Shown here: positions 45,305 through 53,605 of the stretch, piece by piece
How positions within the stretch are numbered: position 1 is the first letter of the stretch
Layout: the number at the start of each line of letters is the position of its first letter
Source of the DNA: Cognatishimia activa
GTDB taxonomy: Bacteria; Pseudomonadota; Alphaproteobacteria; Rhodobacterales; Rhodobacteraceae
Reading direction: 5' to 3'
Assembly (NCBI RefSeq): GCF_017798205.1
Contig: NZ_CP060010.1
Span: forward strand, 558,001-622,000
DNA length: 64,000 nucleotides
The notes under the pieces: generated by a model
Seen by the model: the letters and a program-made list of their open reading frames with translations, nothing else
The model's database searches: none
Told to the model about the DNA's origin: nothing
Made by a program: the position numbers and the translations under genes

Positions 45305-45671
45305 TGGGGGCGTCCTTTAGGTCGTCTGATCTTTGGAATTCATGAGGGTCGGCGTGGGGGTCCATACGCCTTGTCCCGGCGGCTCAGCTTGTTAGAGCGC
45401 CGGGCATATAATTCGAATAATGATCGCACGAATATATGTCATCGCGGGTCTTATAGGCTGGGCTTTCGCGGGGGTAAAGCGGGTTCTGCGGGGCACACCC
45501 CCGCCGCGCCAAAGCTGGGCCGAAGGGGAAGCGGCGGGACGGTGCAATTTGCCACTTTATGTCTGCCAAACCCGCGCGACCTTGCGAGCTGCGCCAAGAT
45601 CAGCCCAAAAGCTGCCCCTGCGGGTCGGGCCAGCTTTGGCGCGGCGGCCTGCGGGTTTGTTCCGCGCTGTG
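45305..45671. repeat. Intergenic region with an 18-bp inverted repeat upstream of ileS
   Basis: The gap between ileS and the DUF697 gene contains a perfect inverted repeat (CCGCCGCGCCAAAGCTGG at 45501-45518; its complement at 45630-45647), extending to about 22 bp with one mismatch, around a 111-base centre. Frames across it (for example a plus-strand one from 45420 starting MIARIYVIAGLIGW) show no family and are not called. A TATAAT at 45407-45412 lies in an AT-rich patch. The repeat could mark a lost mobile unit, a structured RNA or a transcription barrier. Confidence 0.6.
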
Positions 45672-46658
45672 TTACTTGTTGAAAAGACCAGCCAGCGCGC
45701 TTTTTACGATTTGCCCCGTGCGTGGCCCTTTGCCTTTGTCAAATGGCAACGGCCGGCAGACCTCCATCGCAGCCACCCCAACCCGTGCGGTCAAGGCGCC
45801 GTTCACAATACCCTCACCAAACCGGCGTGAGACTTTGGACAGGATCGATCCGCCTGCAACGGACCCGATCAGGTCATCCCCAACGGCCACGGCACCGGTC
45901 GCCACCAGATGCGTCATCACGGCTCGCGTCAGTCGCCAATTGCCCAGGGTGCCAGACCGCCCCGCATAGATCTCGGCAATCCGCCGGATCATGCGCAGGT
46001 TTGCGACCAATGCCGTCAAGACATCCGCCAAAGCCAACGGCACCAGCGCCGTCACCGTCGCGACCTGGCGCGCGGCGGCTTCGACCTCTTGCTGGGCGGC
46101 CTTATCCAACGGCGACATCAAGTCCTGATCAACCACCGCGAACACGGCAGAGGCGTCAAAACTGTCCGCCATCCTTTCTTTCATCCGCGCGCGGCCCCAA
46201 GCGGTTTCCTCACGCCGCCCATAAAGACGTGCAAGATCCTCCGCGGCCGACTTGGCTGCGGCCAGATCGTTATCCGCCAAGGCCGCCTCGGCCCGAGCAT
46301 GCAGCCGATCCACGCGACCAAGGCTTGCGAAGGCCAATAGCTCTTTGCCCGCGATCAAAACGCAGACCACGACAAACAGGGCGATCAATCCAGTGACCGC
46401 ATAGCCCAACATCGGTGTCGTCGCGATCAGGCCCAGCACTGCGTTATAGGCCGTCAGGGACACCGCCGTGACGAGCAAACTCAGCAAGAGCCCCCAAAAC
46501 CAGCGCGCCAGTCGCGACGGTCGGCGAGTCGCCAGTTTGACGACGCTCTGCATGACCTCTCCCTGCGGCGTGTCGATTACATCAGGCACCTGCGGCGCGT
46601 CGGCGACTTGGGGTGTGTCTTCATCAAGTTCAATCAGAACAGGTTTATTTTCAGCCAT
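45672..46658 (-). CDS. TIGR01620/DUF697 membrane protein (YcjF-like)
   Basis: A 328-residue protein with an acidic N-terminus, two membrane helices (about residues 58-75 and 88-105) and a soluble DUF697 domain in the C-terminal half (MSPLDKAAQQEVEAAARQVATVTALVPLALADVLTALVANL). YcjF-like proteins sit beside YcjX P-loop proteins in many proteobacteria; here a GNAT gene lies between them. It ends a three-gene operon. Confidence 0.88.
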   Translation of the reverse strand: MAENKPVLIELDEDTPQVADAPQVPDVIDTPQGEVMQSVVKLATRRPSRLARWFWGLLLSLLVTAVSLTAYNAVLGLIATTPMLGYAVTGLIALFVVVCVLIAGKELLAFASLGRVDRLHARAEAALADNDLAAAKSAAEDLARLYGRREETAWGRARMKERMADSFDASAVFAVVDQDLMSPLDKAAQQEVEAAARQVATVTALVPLALADVLTALVANLRMIRRIAEIYAGRSGTLGNWRLTRAVMTHLVATGAVAVGDDLIGSVAGGSILSKVSRRFGEGIVNGALTARVGVAAMEVCRPLPFDKGKGPRTGQIVKSALAGLFNK

Positions 46659-47090
46659 TTAGAGCCTTCTCCATTCCAATTGCACATCCGGCAATTTCTC
46701 GTCCGTCTGTTGCCCATCCGTCCTCGAAACCTCGTGAAACCCATGCGCCGCATAGAACCTGCGCGCTCCGAGGTTGTCTTGAAAGGTCCATAAAGACAGA
46801 TCATCCCGCGAAGCCTGCGCGTCGCGTACTAAAGCGGCCCCTGCCCCGCGCCCGCGGAAGGGCTGCGCCACATAAAGCGCGTTCACCTCAGCCTCGTTGC
46901 GCGCGATGAAGCCAACAACACTATCGTCTTCGATCACCCGAACCCAACCGCGTTCAATCATCGTCGCGCAAAACCCTCGGTCCTCATCGGCCGAGTGCAA
47001 TCGAGGCATCCAAGGCGTCGTTTCAACAAATTCCGTCAGGATCGCGCCGGTTGCCCGCGCATCCTCTGGCGTTGCCGCGCGGATCCTCAT
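46659..47090 (-). CDS. GNAT family N-acetyltransferase
   Basis: A 143-residue acetyltransferase with motif A (EVNALYVAQPFRGRGAGAALV; the R-G-R-G-A-G loop binds acetyl-CoA) and motif B (WTFQDNLGARRFYAAHGFHEV). Substrate unknown. The start overlaps the ycjX stop by 4 bases, and the stop adjoins the DUF697 start, so it is embedded in the ycjX-DUF697 operon. Confidence 0.9.
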   Translation of the reverse strand: MRIRAATPEDARATGAILTEFVETTPWMPRLHSADEDRGFCATMIERGWVRVIEDDSVVGFIARNEAEVNALYVAQPFRGRGAGAALVRDAQASRDDLSLWTFQDNLGARRFYAAHGFHEVSRTDGQQTDEKLPDVQLEWRRL

Positions 47091-48502
47091 AGCCGGTCCC
47101 CCAGCAGAAACTGCGCGGCCTGATCGAGCCGAATATGCGGCGGCCCAAAACCTGGCTTCAACGACAATTTTGCGGGTGCAAAGCTCATGATCTCATAATC
47201 GCCATCCAGCCAGGTACTGTCGCCCTTGCGTGCTGCGGACAAGAGCTTTGACGGATCTTCCGGCAACTCTCCGGGGTAAAAGGCTGCTTGTTTGCCCCCA
47301 TCCAGCAAAGTGCCACGCACGCAATCCAAATCGCGCCCAGCATGGCGCATGGTTTCCTCAACCGTGGCCCGCAGCGCTGCAATCGACATAGCATCGACCT
47401 TGGCTCCAGCAAACTTCGCCCGATCCTGCGCGTCGCGCGTCAAAGCGCCCATAATCGCGGTCAGTCGCCCATGCTGACGATGGTGCAGATGATCGGCCTT
47501 AGTCGCCGCAAACAGAATGCGCTCGACCCGTTTACCCATCAGAAGACGGCTCAGAAACGCATTCCGACCGGGGCGGAAGCTCGCCAAAATATCCGCCATC
47601 GCGCGGCGCATTTCTTCGACCGCCTGAGGGCCGCGATTGATCGCGCCCAAGGCATCCACCAGCACCACCTGCCGGTCAATTCTCGCAAAATAATCGCGGA
47701 AGAAAGGTTTAACGACCTTGGCCTTATAGGCCTCAAACCGACGCTCCATCTCGCGCCACAAAGCGCGGCGTGGCGCTTTTTCGACCAATGGCAAAGGTGC
47801 GAAGGTCAAAACCGGAGACCCGGCGAGGTCTCCCGGCAACAAGAACCGCCCCGGTGTGCAATCATAATACCCGGCATCGCGCGCGGCGTTCAGATAGGTC
47901 GTGAAGCCTGCGGCCAAGGCCTGCGCTTTGGGTTCTTCTAGCGCAAGGGCTGCGTCGGTTTCGGATACCTGCGCCAAATAATCCGCGGCCTCTGTGCGAT
48001 CCGCGATCCGTGACAGAACCTGCTCGGACCACTCTGCATAGCTGAGATCCAGCAAAGCCAGATCCAAGAGCCACTCGCCCGGGTAATCCACGATATCAAC
48101 ATGCACCGTGCGCGGGCTTTGGAAACCGGACAAAAGCCCCGTGGGTTGCACTTTGAACGACAAACGCAACTCGGACACGGCGCGGGTGCTTTCGGGCCAA
48201 TGCGGTGCCTGCCCGGTCAGCGCTGCATAGTGGTTTTCATAATCAAACCGCGGCACCGTCACATTCGGTTGCGGTTGCAGATAGGTCGCCACAATGCGCC
48301 CGTCTGAGGCCGCCTTGAGCTGCGACATCCGGCCACGGTCCAATAGGCTCGCGACCAGTGACGTGATGAAGACTGTCTTGCCCGAGCGCGCAAGACCCGT
48401 GACGCCCAGTCGAATAACCGGCTCAAACAGAGCCTCGTTTAACCCGTCGCCGACGGCCTCTACCCGCCGCGTGACCTCATGTGCCAGATCCGTAAAGACC
48501 AC
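47087..48502 (-). CDS. ycjX: YcjX-family P-loop NTPase
   Basis: A protein of about 471 residues with a Walker A-like GLARSGKTVF near the N-terminus, DIVDYPGEWLLDL (Walker B/G3-like), and VLVDALGAINRGP and ILFAATKADHLHH (G4-like T-K-A-D). YcjX is a GTP-binding protein of the stress/phage-shock neighbourhood in other proteobacteria, with unclear function. GTG 48502 with AGGG is the likely start; upstream in-frame codons reach 48589 without signal. Operon with a GNAT and a DUF697 gene. Confidence 0.86.
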   Translation of the reverse strand: MVFTDLAHEVTRRVEAVGDGLNEALFEPVIRLGVTGLARSGKTVFITSLVASLLDRGRMSQLKAASDGRIVATYLQPQPNVTVPRFDYENHYAALTGQAPHWPESTRAVSELRLSFKVQPTGLLSGFQSPRTVHVDIVDYPGEWLLDLALLDLSYAEWSEQVLSRIADRTEAADYLAQVSETDAALALEEPKAQALAAGFTTYLNAARDAGYYDCTPGRFLLPGDLAGSPVLTFAPLPLVEKAPRRALWREMERRFEAYKAKVVKPFFRDYFARIDRQVVLVDALGAINRGPQAVEEMRRAMADILASFRPGRNAFLSRLLMGKRVERILFAATKADHLHHRQHGRLTAIMGALTRDAQDRAKFAGAKVDAMSIAALRATVEETMRHAGRDLDCVRGTLLDGGKQAAFYPGELPEDPSKLLSAARKGDSTWLDGDYEIMSFAPAKLSLKPGFGPPHIRLDQAAQFLLGDRL

Positions 48503-48655
48503 ATCTGCCCTTTCATTTGCTATGGAAAACCTATGGGGCCCAGAGGTGCATTTCCATAGGCAGCCGGCAAAGCGCGGCGGGAAAAGCACAGAAATTTCCC
48601 CATCGCGGCCCCTGAGTGGGATTGAAGCTACGCCTTTGGACGGCTATGGGCAGGC

Positions 48656-49438
48656 ATGGTTCGGATCGCTCTTAAAGTCGAATATCACGGCGCGCCCTTT
48701 GCTGGGTGGCAACGTCAGGCCGATCAGCCCTCGGTGCAGGGTGCGATTGAGGCTGCTTTGGCCAAGCTTGAGCCCGGCCCCCATACCATAGCTGCAGCGG
48801 GTCGGACGGATGCCGGCGTGCATGGTCTGGCGCAGGTCGCGCATTGCGATTTACAGAAGGATTGGACACCGTTTCGCCTGTCTGAGGCCTTGAATTACCA
48901 TCTAAAGCCCGATCCCGTTTCCATCGTGGATGCCGCCATCGTGGACGATGACTGGCACGCGCGGTTTTCTGCGGTCGAGCGCCGCTACCTGTTTCGCATC
49001 CTCATGCGCCGTGCGCCTGCGACCCATCAGGCAGGGCTCGTTTGGCAAATCAATCACGCACTGGACATTGACGCCATGCAAGAGGGCGCAAACCACCTCT
49101 TGGGACACCACGATTTCACCACCTTCCGCTCGTCGATCTGTCAGGCTGCGAGCCCGGTGAAAACGCTGGATGAGTTGCGTATTGAACGGGTTGAAATGCC
49201 TTGGGGCGCAGAAGCGCATTTTCACGTGCGCGCGCGGTCTTTCCTGCACAATCAGGTGCGCAGCTTTGTCGGCACATTAGAGCGCGTGGGTGCTAGGTCT
49301 TGGGCACCCGACGATGTCAAAGACGCACTCGACGCCAAGAATCGGGCCGCCTGCGGTCCGGTTTCACCGCCACAGGGGCTCTATTTGGCTGGCGTTGGCT
49401 ATCCGAAGGATCCTTTCGGAAACTTTGTGGACAAGTAG
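48656..49438 (+). CDS. truA: tRNA pseudouridine(38-40) synthase
   Basis: A 260-residue enzyme that isomerises uridines 38-40 in the anticodon arm. It has the catalytic Asp in [10 protein letters not shown] (about residues 44-53) and the RRYLFRI and [10 protein letters not shown] segments. Length is typical. Divergent from ycjX. Confidence 0.96.
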   Translation: MVRIALKVEYHGAPFAGWQRQADQPSVQGAIEAALAKLEPGPHTIAAAGRTDAGVHGLAQVAHCDLQKDWTPFRLSEALNYHLKPDPVSIVDAAIVDDDWHARFSAVERRYLFRILMRRAPATHQAGLVWQINHALDIDAMQEGANHLLGHHDFTTFRSSICQAASPVKTLDELRIERVEMPWGAEAHFHVRARSFLHNQVRSFVGTLERVGARSWAPDDVKDALDAKNRAACGPVSPPQGLYLAGVGYPKDPFGNFVDK

Positions 49439-49598
49439 GCCAATAGGTCTGACCATAAATCGCAAATACCTAGGGGAATCCCGCAATGACTCGCTGCATT
49501 TTATGTGCAAATCTTACCTTACGGAAGCAGTCAGTGCGTCATACCCACAGAATTTAGGCTGGCACCCCGGTGGCTGAATATATCGGGGGCTTCCGACT

Positions 49599-50057
49599 TT
49601 AGCCCGCCTCGTCTTCCAAATGCAGCTTCATGTCGATCAGAACCTGCTGTAGGGCGAGGGTTTCCTTCAAAAGCCGTTTTGCTTCATTGATCGTGATCAC
49701 ACCGTCTTCAATGGATTGGTGATACTCAGCCATCAACATCGCAAAACGTTGGCTCAAGGCAATCACATCAGTGCTCACCCCGCCGGACTTTTCCTGATTG
49801 CGGCGACGCTCGTCAAATGAGAGGGAAATCCCCTTCAGCTCGGCCAAGGCCGAAGTCACATGAGGGTAGGACGACGCTTCTTCTAAAGCAGCGACGGCGT
49901 CTACTGGCATAAAGCGATCCGAGTGCTCGTCGTGGTCGCTGTAGTAGCGCCCTAAAGTCGCTTTGGACTTGCCGGTCAGATCGCAAGCAGCCTCGATCCC
50001 CACATCTTTGACGAGGGCCTCCGTGTGTTTCTTCAGATAACTGCCGACGCTTGCCAT
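49599..50057 (-). CDS. HTH-like hypothetical protein (CII/phage-regulator-like N-terminus)
   Basis: A 152-residue protein whose first 60 residues read as a helix-turn-helix (ALVKDVGIEAACDLTGKSKATLGRYYS), followed by a second helical part (residues about 75-145) rich in Glu, Arg and Leu. The N-terminal half resembles phage CII-type regulators. No prophage genes are around it. A role as a small DNA-binding regulator is inferred. Confidence 0.65.
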   Translation of the reverse strand: MASVGSYLKKHTEALVKDVGIEAACDLTGKSKATLGRYYSDHDEHSDRFMPVDAVAALEEASSYPHVTSALAELKGISLSFDERRRNQEKSGGVSTDVIALSQRFAMLMAEYHQSIEDGVITINEAKRLLKETLALQQVLIDMKLHLEDEAG

Positions 50058-50434
50058 GATGAACCCTTACTGCCCAAACCCCGGCTTCTTTGCCTTAGGG
50101 GAAATCGAAATGTCTTTTCCCATTATTGGGTTTTCGGGGATTTGTCATCCTCAGGTTATCGCAGACGCGGCGGAAAGCAGGTGGCTCAGCCCAATCGACC
50201 CCCGAGACACGCTTTTCGTCCAGGTGCGTATTCCTTTTGAGGCGCCTCGGGCAACGAAAGGAATCGCGGCTGTCGCGCGATTTATCCGGGTGGGGGTGTT
50301 CATCCCCAGGGGCCTGTCCCCACCGCCCTGCCCGGGTGCGATGCTCGACAGAGTCGGGGCGGTGTGACAGCCACCGTCCCGGCGCTCTGTTTCTGGCTTG
50401 ATTTTCGCGGTCAGGCGGGCTTATCAGCAGAGCT
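50058..50434. other. Intergenic region, no clear gene
   Basis: These 377 bases separate divergent genes. A plus-strand frame (50056-50367) has unconvincing codon use and no family. An 8-bp inverted repeat (ATTCCTTT/AAAGGAAT, 50230-50262) and GC-rich hairpins are present. No RNA gene was recognised; the upstream part likely holds the promoter of the HTH gene and the last 30 bases lead into tdk. Confidence 0.35.
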
Positions 50435-51016
50435 ATGGCAAAGCTTTATTTCCAATATTCGACCATGAACGCCGGTAAATCGACGGTGCTCTTGCAGGCC
50501 TCGCATAACTATCGCGAACGGGGGATGGAGACCTATCTTCTGACCGCCCGCTTTGATGATCGGGCAGGCAAGGGGCGGATCGCCTCGCGAATTGGGATTG
50601 GGGAGGATGCGGATACCTTCGACGGCGACACTGACATGTTCGCCAAGATCGAAACGCGCCTGCGTGCGGGCAGCGTGGCCTGCGTCTTTATCGATGAGGC
50701 GCAGTTTCTGACAAAGGACCAGGTCTGGCAACTCGCCCGAGCCGTAGATGACCTGCGCGTGCCGATCATGTGTTACGGGCTGCGCGTTGATTTCCGAGGA
50801 GAGCTGTTTCCGGGCTCAGCCGCCCTTTTAGCACTGGCCGATGAAATGCGAGAAGTCCGCACGATCTGTCATTGTGGAAAGAAAGCCACGATGGTCGTGC
50901 GACGCGGCGCAGATGGGAAAGCCATGACCGACGGCGATCAGGTGCAAATCGGTGGCAACGAGACCTATGTCTCGCTGTGTCGTCGGCACTGGCGCGAAGA
51001 AATGGGTGACTCCTAG
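50435..51016 (+). CDS. tdk: Thymidine kinase (TK1 type)
   Basis: A 193-residue type II thymidine kinase. P-loop in STMNAGKSTVLLQ (about residues 9-21), the FIDEAQF catalytic segment with the base Glu (about 86-92), and four zinc cysteines (ICHCG, near 146-149, and SLCRRH near the C-terminus, with another). Salvages thymidine with ATP. Weak ribosome site at ATG 50435. Confidence 0.95.
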   Translation: MAKLYFQYSTMNAGKSTVLLQASHNYRERGMETYLLTARFDDRAGKGRIASRIGIGEDADTFDGDTDMFAKIETRLRAGSVACVFIDEAQFLTKDQVWQLARAVDDLRVPIMCYGLRVDFRGELFPGSAALLALADEMREVRTICHCGKKATMVVRRGADGKAMTDGDQVQIGGNETYVSLCRRHWREEMGDS

Positions 51017-51072
51017 GGGCTTTGCCCCTAGGCCTGACGGCCTCACCCCAGAGTATTTTCGGCAAGCTGAAA
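51012..51072. repeat. Dispersed 3' element, copy C, with a hairpin
   Basis: A perfect hairpin (CCTAGGGGC/GCCCCTAGG, 51012-51032) overlapping the tdk stop, then a plus-strand core CCCCAGAGTATTTTCGGCAA continuing GCTGAAACTAGG (51036-51070) that ends at the stop codon of the minus-strand ketosynthase gene. Compared with copies A and B the core has a GAGTATTTTC variant. Confidence 0.65.
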
Positions 51073-52191
51073 CTAGGCGCGCTCGACCAGGACCGAACCC
51101 ACGGAATAACCTGCACCAAAGGAACAGATGACACCTTTGTCGCCTGGCTGCATGTCGTCGCTGTATTTTGAGAAGGCAATGATCGAGCCCGCCGAGGATG
51201 TATTGGCGTAGTCTTGCAGGATGTTGGGTTGCTCGCCCTCCACGGGCACGCGGCCAAGGACTTTGCGGCCGATGAAGTCGTTCATCGATTTGTTGGCTTG
51301 GTGCAGCCAGAGGCGCTTGAGGTCATCTGCAGACGCACCCGCATCGGCGAGATGCCCTTGGATGTGGTTCACGACCAGTGGCAGCACTTCTTTGAAAACC
51401 TTGCGGCCGTTCTGCATAAACTGCATGTCACGGCGGTCTTCCATATCCGTATGCGAGCGGCGCAGATAGCCGTTGTTGTTGCGAATATTGTTGGAGAACT
51501 GCGTCGCGCATTTGGTGGAATGCACTAGGAAATGCGCGCCTTTGGCTTCCTCGGCCCGTTCGATCACGGTCGCTGTGCAGACGTCTCCGAAGATGAAATG
51601 GCAATCGCGGTCACGCCATTCTAGGTGGCCCGAGCAGATCTCGGGGTTCACAACCAATGCGCATTTGACCGATCCCGCGCGGATCATATCGGCAGCCGCT
51701 TGCAGGCCGAAGGTGGCCGAAGAACAGGCGACGTTCATGTCAAAGGCAAAGCCCCCTGCCCCCAAAAGGTCTTGAATTTCCACAGCAATCGCCGGATAGG
51801 CGCGTTCGTGGTTCGAGGCTGCGCAGATCACAAGATCCACCTCTTCGGCAGTCCGCCCCGCCTGCGCGAGTGCCTTATTGCACGCGTCAATCGCCATTTC
51901 CGCCATGATCCCCGGCTCATCGTCAGAGCGCGACCTAAGCTTTGGGAACATGATGTCCGGATTAAGGATGCTCTCCTTTTCCATCACATAGCGCTGCTCA
52001 ATCCCGCTGGCGCTGAGGATGAAATCGGCGCTGGAATGTGCGATGGCCTCGATGTCGCCCGATGCAATCGCCTCGGCATTCTCGGCGTTAAACTTGTCCG
52101 CATAGGCGTTAAAGGCCACGACAAGTTCGTCGTTGGTGATGATCTGGTTGGGCGTGAAAACGCCGCTTCCGGTAATGGCTGGCTGGTGCAT
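51073..52191 (-). CDS. FabH-like 3-oxoacyl-ACP synthase (KAS III family)
   Basis: A 372-residue thiolase-fold condensing enzyme with the Cys-His-Asn triad: MNVACSSATFG, WLHQANKSMND and DYANTSSAGS. Longer than housekeeping FabH (about 320), with an inserted helical region (residues about 25-65), so it is a FabH-like accessory enzyme. ATG 52191 with a strong AGGAGG site is chosen. Substrate unknown; it lies next to a 2-hydroxyacid dehydrogenase on the same strand (62-base gap). Confidence 0.88.
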   Translation of the reverse strand: MHQPAITGSGVFTPNQIITNDELVVAFNAYADKFNAENAEAIASGDIEAIAHSSADFILSASGIEQRYVMEKESILNPDIMFPKLRSRSDDEPGIMAEMAIDACNKALAQAGRTAEEVDLVICAASNHERAYPAIAVEIQDLLGAGGFAFDMNVACSSATFGLQAAADMIRAGSVKCALVVNPEICSGHLEWRDRDCHFIFGDVCTATVIERAEEAKGAHFLVHSTKCATQFSNNIRNNNGYLRRSHTDMEDRRDMQFMQNGRKVFKEVLPLVVNHIQGHLADAGASADDLKRLWLHQANKSMNDFIGRKVLGRVPVEGEQPNILQDYANTSSAGSIIAFSKYSDDMQPGDKGVICSFGAGYSVGSVLVERA

Positions 52192-52253
52192 GTGGCCTCC
52201 TCGCAGTCGGGAAACTTCACCGCAAGGGTGACCAAAGGTCAAGGGTGACGCAG

Positions 52254-53204
52254 CTAGACCCTATTGGGCAAAGGGTTTCCGGCCAGAAATGCCTTCAGGT
52301 TTTCAACTGCCATTAGCCCCATGCCCTCACGCACTTCGAGCGCCGCAGTGCCCAGATGTGGCAGGAGCGTGACGTTCTCCATGGCCACCAAAGCGTCGGG
52401 CACTGAGGGTTCGAATTCGTAGACATCCAGTCCAGCGCCCGCGATGTCCTTGGCCTGAAGAGCTGCGATCAGAGCCGTCTCGTCGACGACCTCGCCGCGC
52501 GAGATATTCACGAAATGGGCGGTAGGTTTCATGGCTTTGAACGTGTCCGCATTGATCAGATGCAGCGTATCTGCGCCACCTGGGACGGCGGCCACGAGCA
52601 CATCGACCTCGGCTGCGAGGCTTTCCAGATCGCTGTGGGCCTTCGCCGGATACGGCAGGTCTTTTTCAGAGCGCGCCATGTAGCTCACGGCCATGCCAAA
52701 CCCATAGTGGCAACGGCGCGCGATGGCTTGGCCGATGCGGCCCATGCCCACGATCCCGACGCGTTTACCCGAGACATGCTGACCCAAAAGCTGCGTTGGA
52801 TGCCAGCCGTCCCAGTCACCTGCGCGCACCAGACGTTCGCCTTCACCCGCGCGGCGGCAGGACATAAGGATCAAGGTCAGTGCGATATCAGCGGTGGCGT
52901 CGGTGACGGCGCCGGGGGTATTGGTGACCATGAGGCCCGCTTTGGTGGCGGCCGCCACGTCGATGTGGTTATAGCCGACGCCGAAATTCGCAAGGATCTT
53001 CGCGCGCGGGTTCGGGACGTCTGCAAAGACCTCGGCCGAGTAGTTGTCCCGCAACGTTGGCAGGATCGCGTCAAAGTCGGCGAGTGACGTCCGTAACTCA
53101 TCCTCGGAAAGAGGCACTGTCTCGGAGCGGACCGTTACATTGAAGTGCTCTTGCGCCGCGTCGACAACGGACTGTGGCAAAGGCCGCGTAATCAGAAGGT
53201 CCAT
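52254..53204 (-). CDS. D-isomer specific 2-hydroxyacid dehydrogenase
   Basis: A 316-residue NAD(P)-dependent dehydrogenase. The Rossmann motif GMGRIGQAIARR (about residues 149-160), the catalytic Arg in FVNISRGEVVDE, Glu in LDVYEFEPSV and His in LLPHLGTAA are all seen. Probably a glyoxylate/hydroxypyruvate reductase or glycerate dehydrogenase; the substrate is not certain. The start overlaps the csaA stop (TGATG), so the two genes are coupled. Confidence 0.9.
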   Translation of the reverse strand: MDLLITRPLPQSVVDAAQEHFNVTVRSETVPLSEDELRTSLADFDAILPTLRDNYSAEVFADVPNPRAKILANFGVGYNHIDVAAATKAGLMVTNTPGAVTDATADIALTLILMSCRRAGEGERLVRAGDWDGWHPTQLLGQHVSGKRVGIVGMGRIGQAIARRCHYGFGMAVSYMARSEKDLPYPAKAHSDLESLAAEVDVLVAAVPGGADTLHLINADTFKAMKPTAHFVNISRGEVVDETALIAALQAKDIAGAGLDVYEFEPSVPDALVAMENVTLLPHLGTAALEVREGMGLMAVENLKAFLAGNPLPNRV

Positions 53205-53542
53205 CAATAGAGCCTCCCGCCTTTGGGCACTTCTTTGTCGGGTGTGATCAAAACGACTTCACCTTCGTCATCCGGCACGCCAAGAACCAGAATTTCCGAC
53301 ATGAATTTCCCTATCTGCCGCGGTGGAAAGTTCACAACTGCCATGACACGTTTCCCAACGACGCTTTCAGGCGTGTAGTGTTTGGTGATCTGGGCCGAGG
53401 ATTTCTTCACCCCGAGGTCTCCGCCAAAATCGACCCAGAGTTTGATCGCGGGCTTGCGCGCCTCGGGATAGGGCTGGGCGTCGACGATGACTCCGGTGCG
53501 AATATCGACCTTTAAAAAATCGTCAAATGTGATCTCAGCCAT
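53204..53542 (-). CDS. csaA: CsaA-type tRNA-binding protein
   Basis: A 112-residue OB-fold protein of the EMAP-II/tRNA-binding family. The VDIRTGVIVDA start, KKSSAQIT and QIGKFMSEILVLGV segments match CsaA. Reported as a secretion chaperone in Bacillus; its role here is unclear. First gene of a coupled pair with the 2-hydroxyacid dehydrogenase. Confidence 0.92.
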   Translation of the reverse strand: MAEITFDDFLKVDIRTGVIVDAQPYPEARKPAIKLWVDFGGDLGVKKSSAQITKHYTPESVVGKRVMAVVNFPPRQIGKFMSEILVLGVPDDEGEVVLITPDKEVPKGGRLY

Positions 53543-53605
53543 CTGCCCCTCCGTTGAGATTTCCGCGCAGCATTGCGCGAAATCTTGCGAAGGTCGAGGT
53601 GGATT

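Noticed and set aside
45420-45969. Overlapping plus-strand frames near ileS, one with a C-P-C-G-S-G stretch like a SEC-C motif.
   Set aside because: The remaining SEC-C residues are missing, the frame lies in an inverted repeat and continues into the antisense strand of the DUF697 gene.
50056-50367. 103-codon plus-strand frame upstream of tdk.
   Set aside because: Mixed codon use and no recognisable fold; it overlaps the promoter of the divergent HTH gene.
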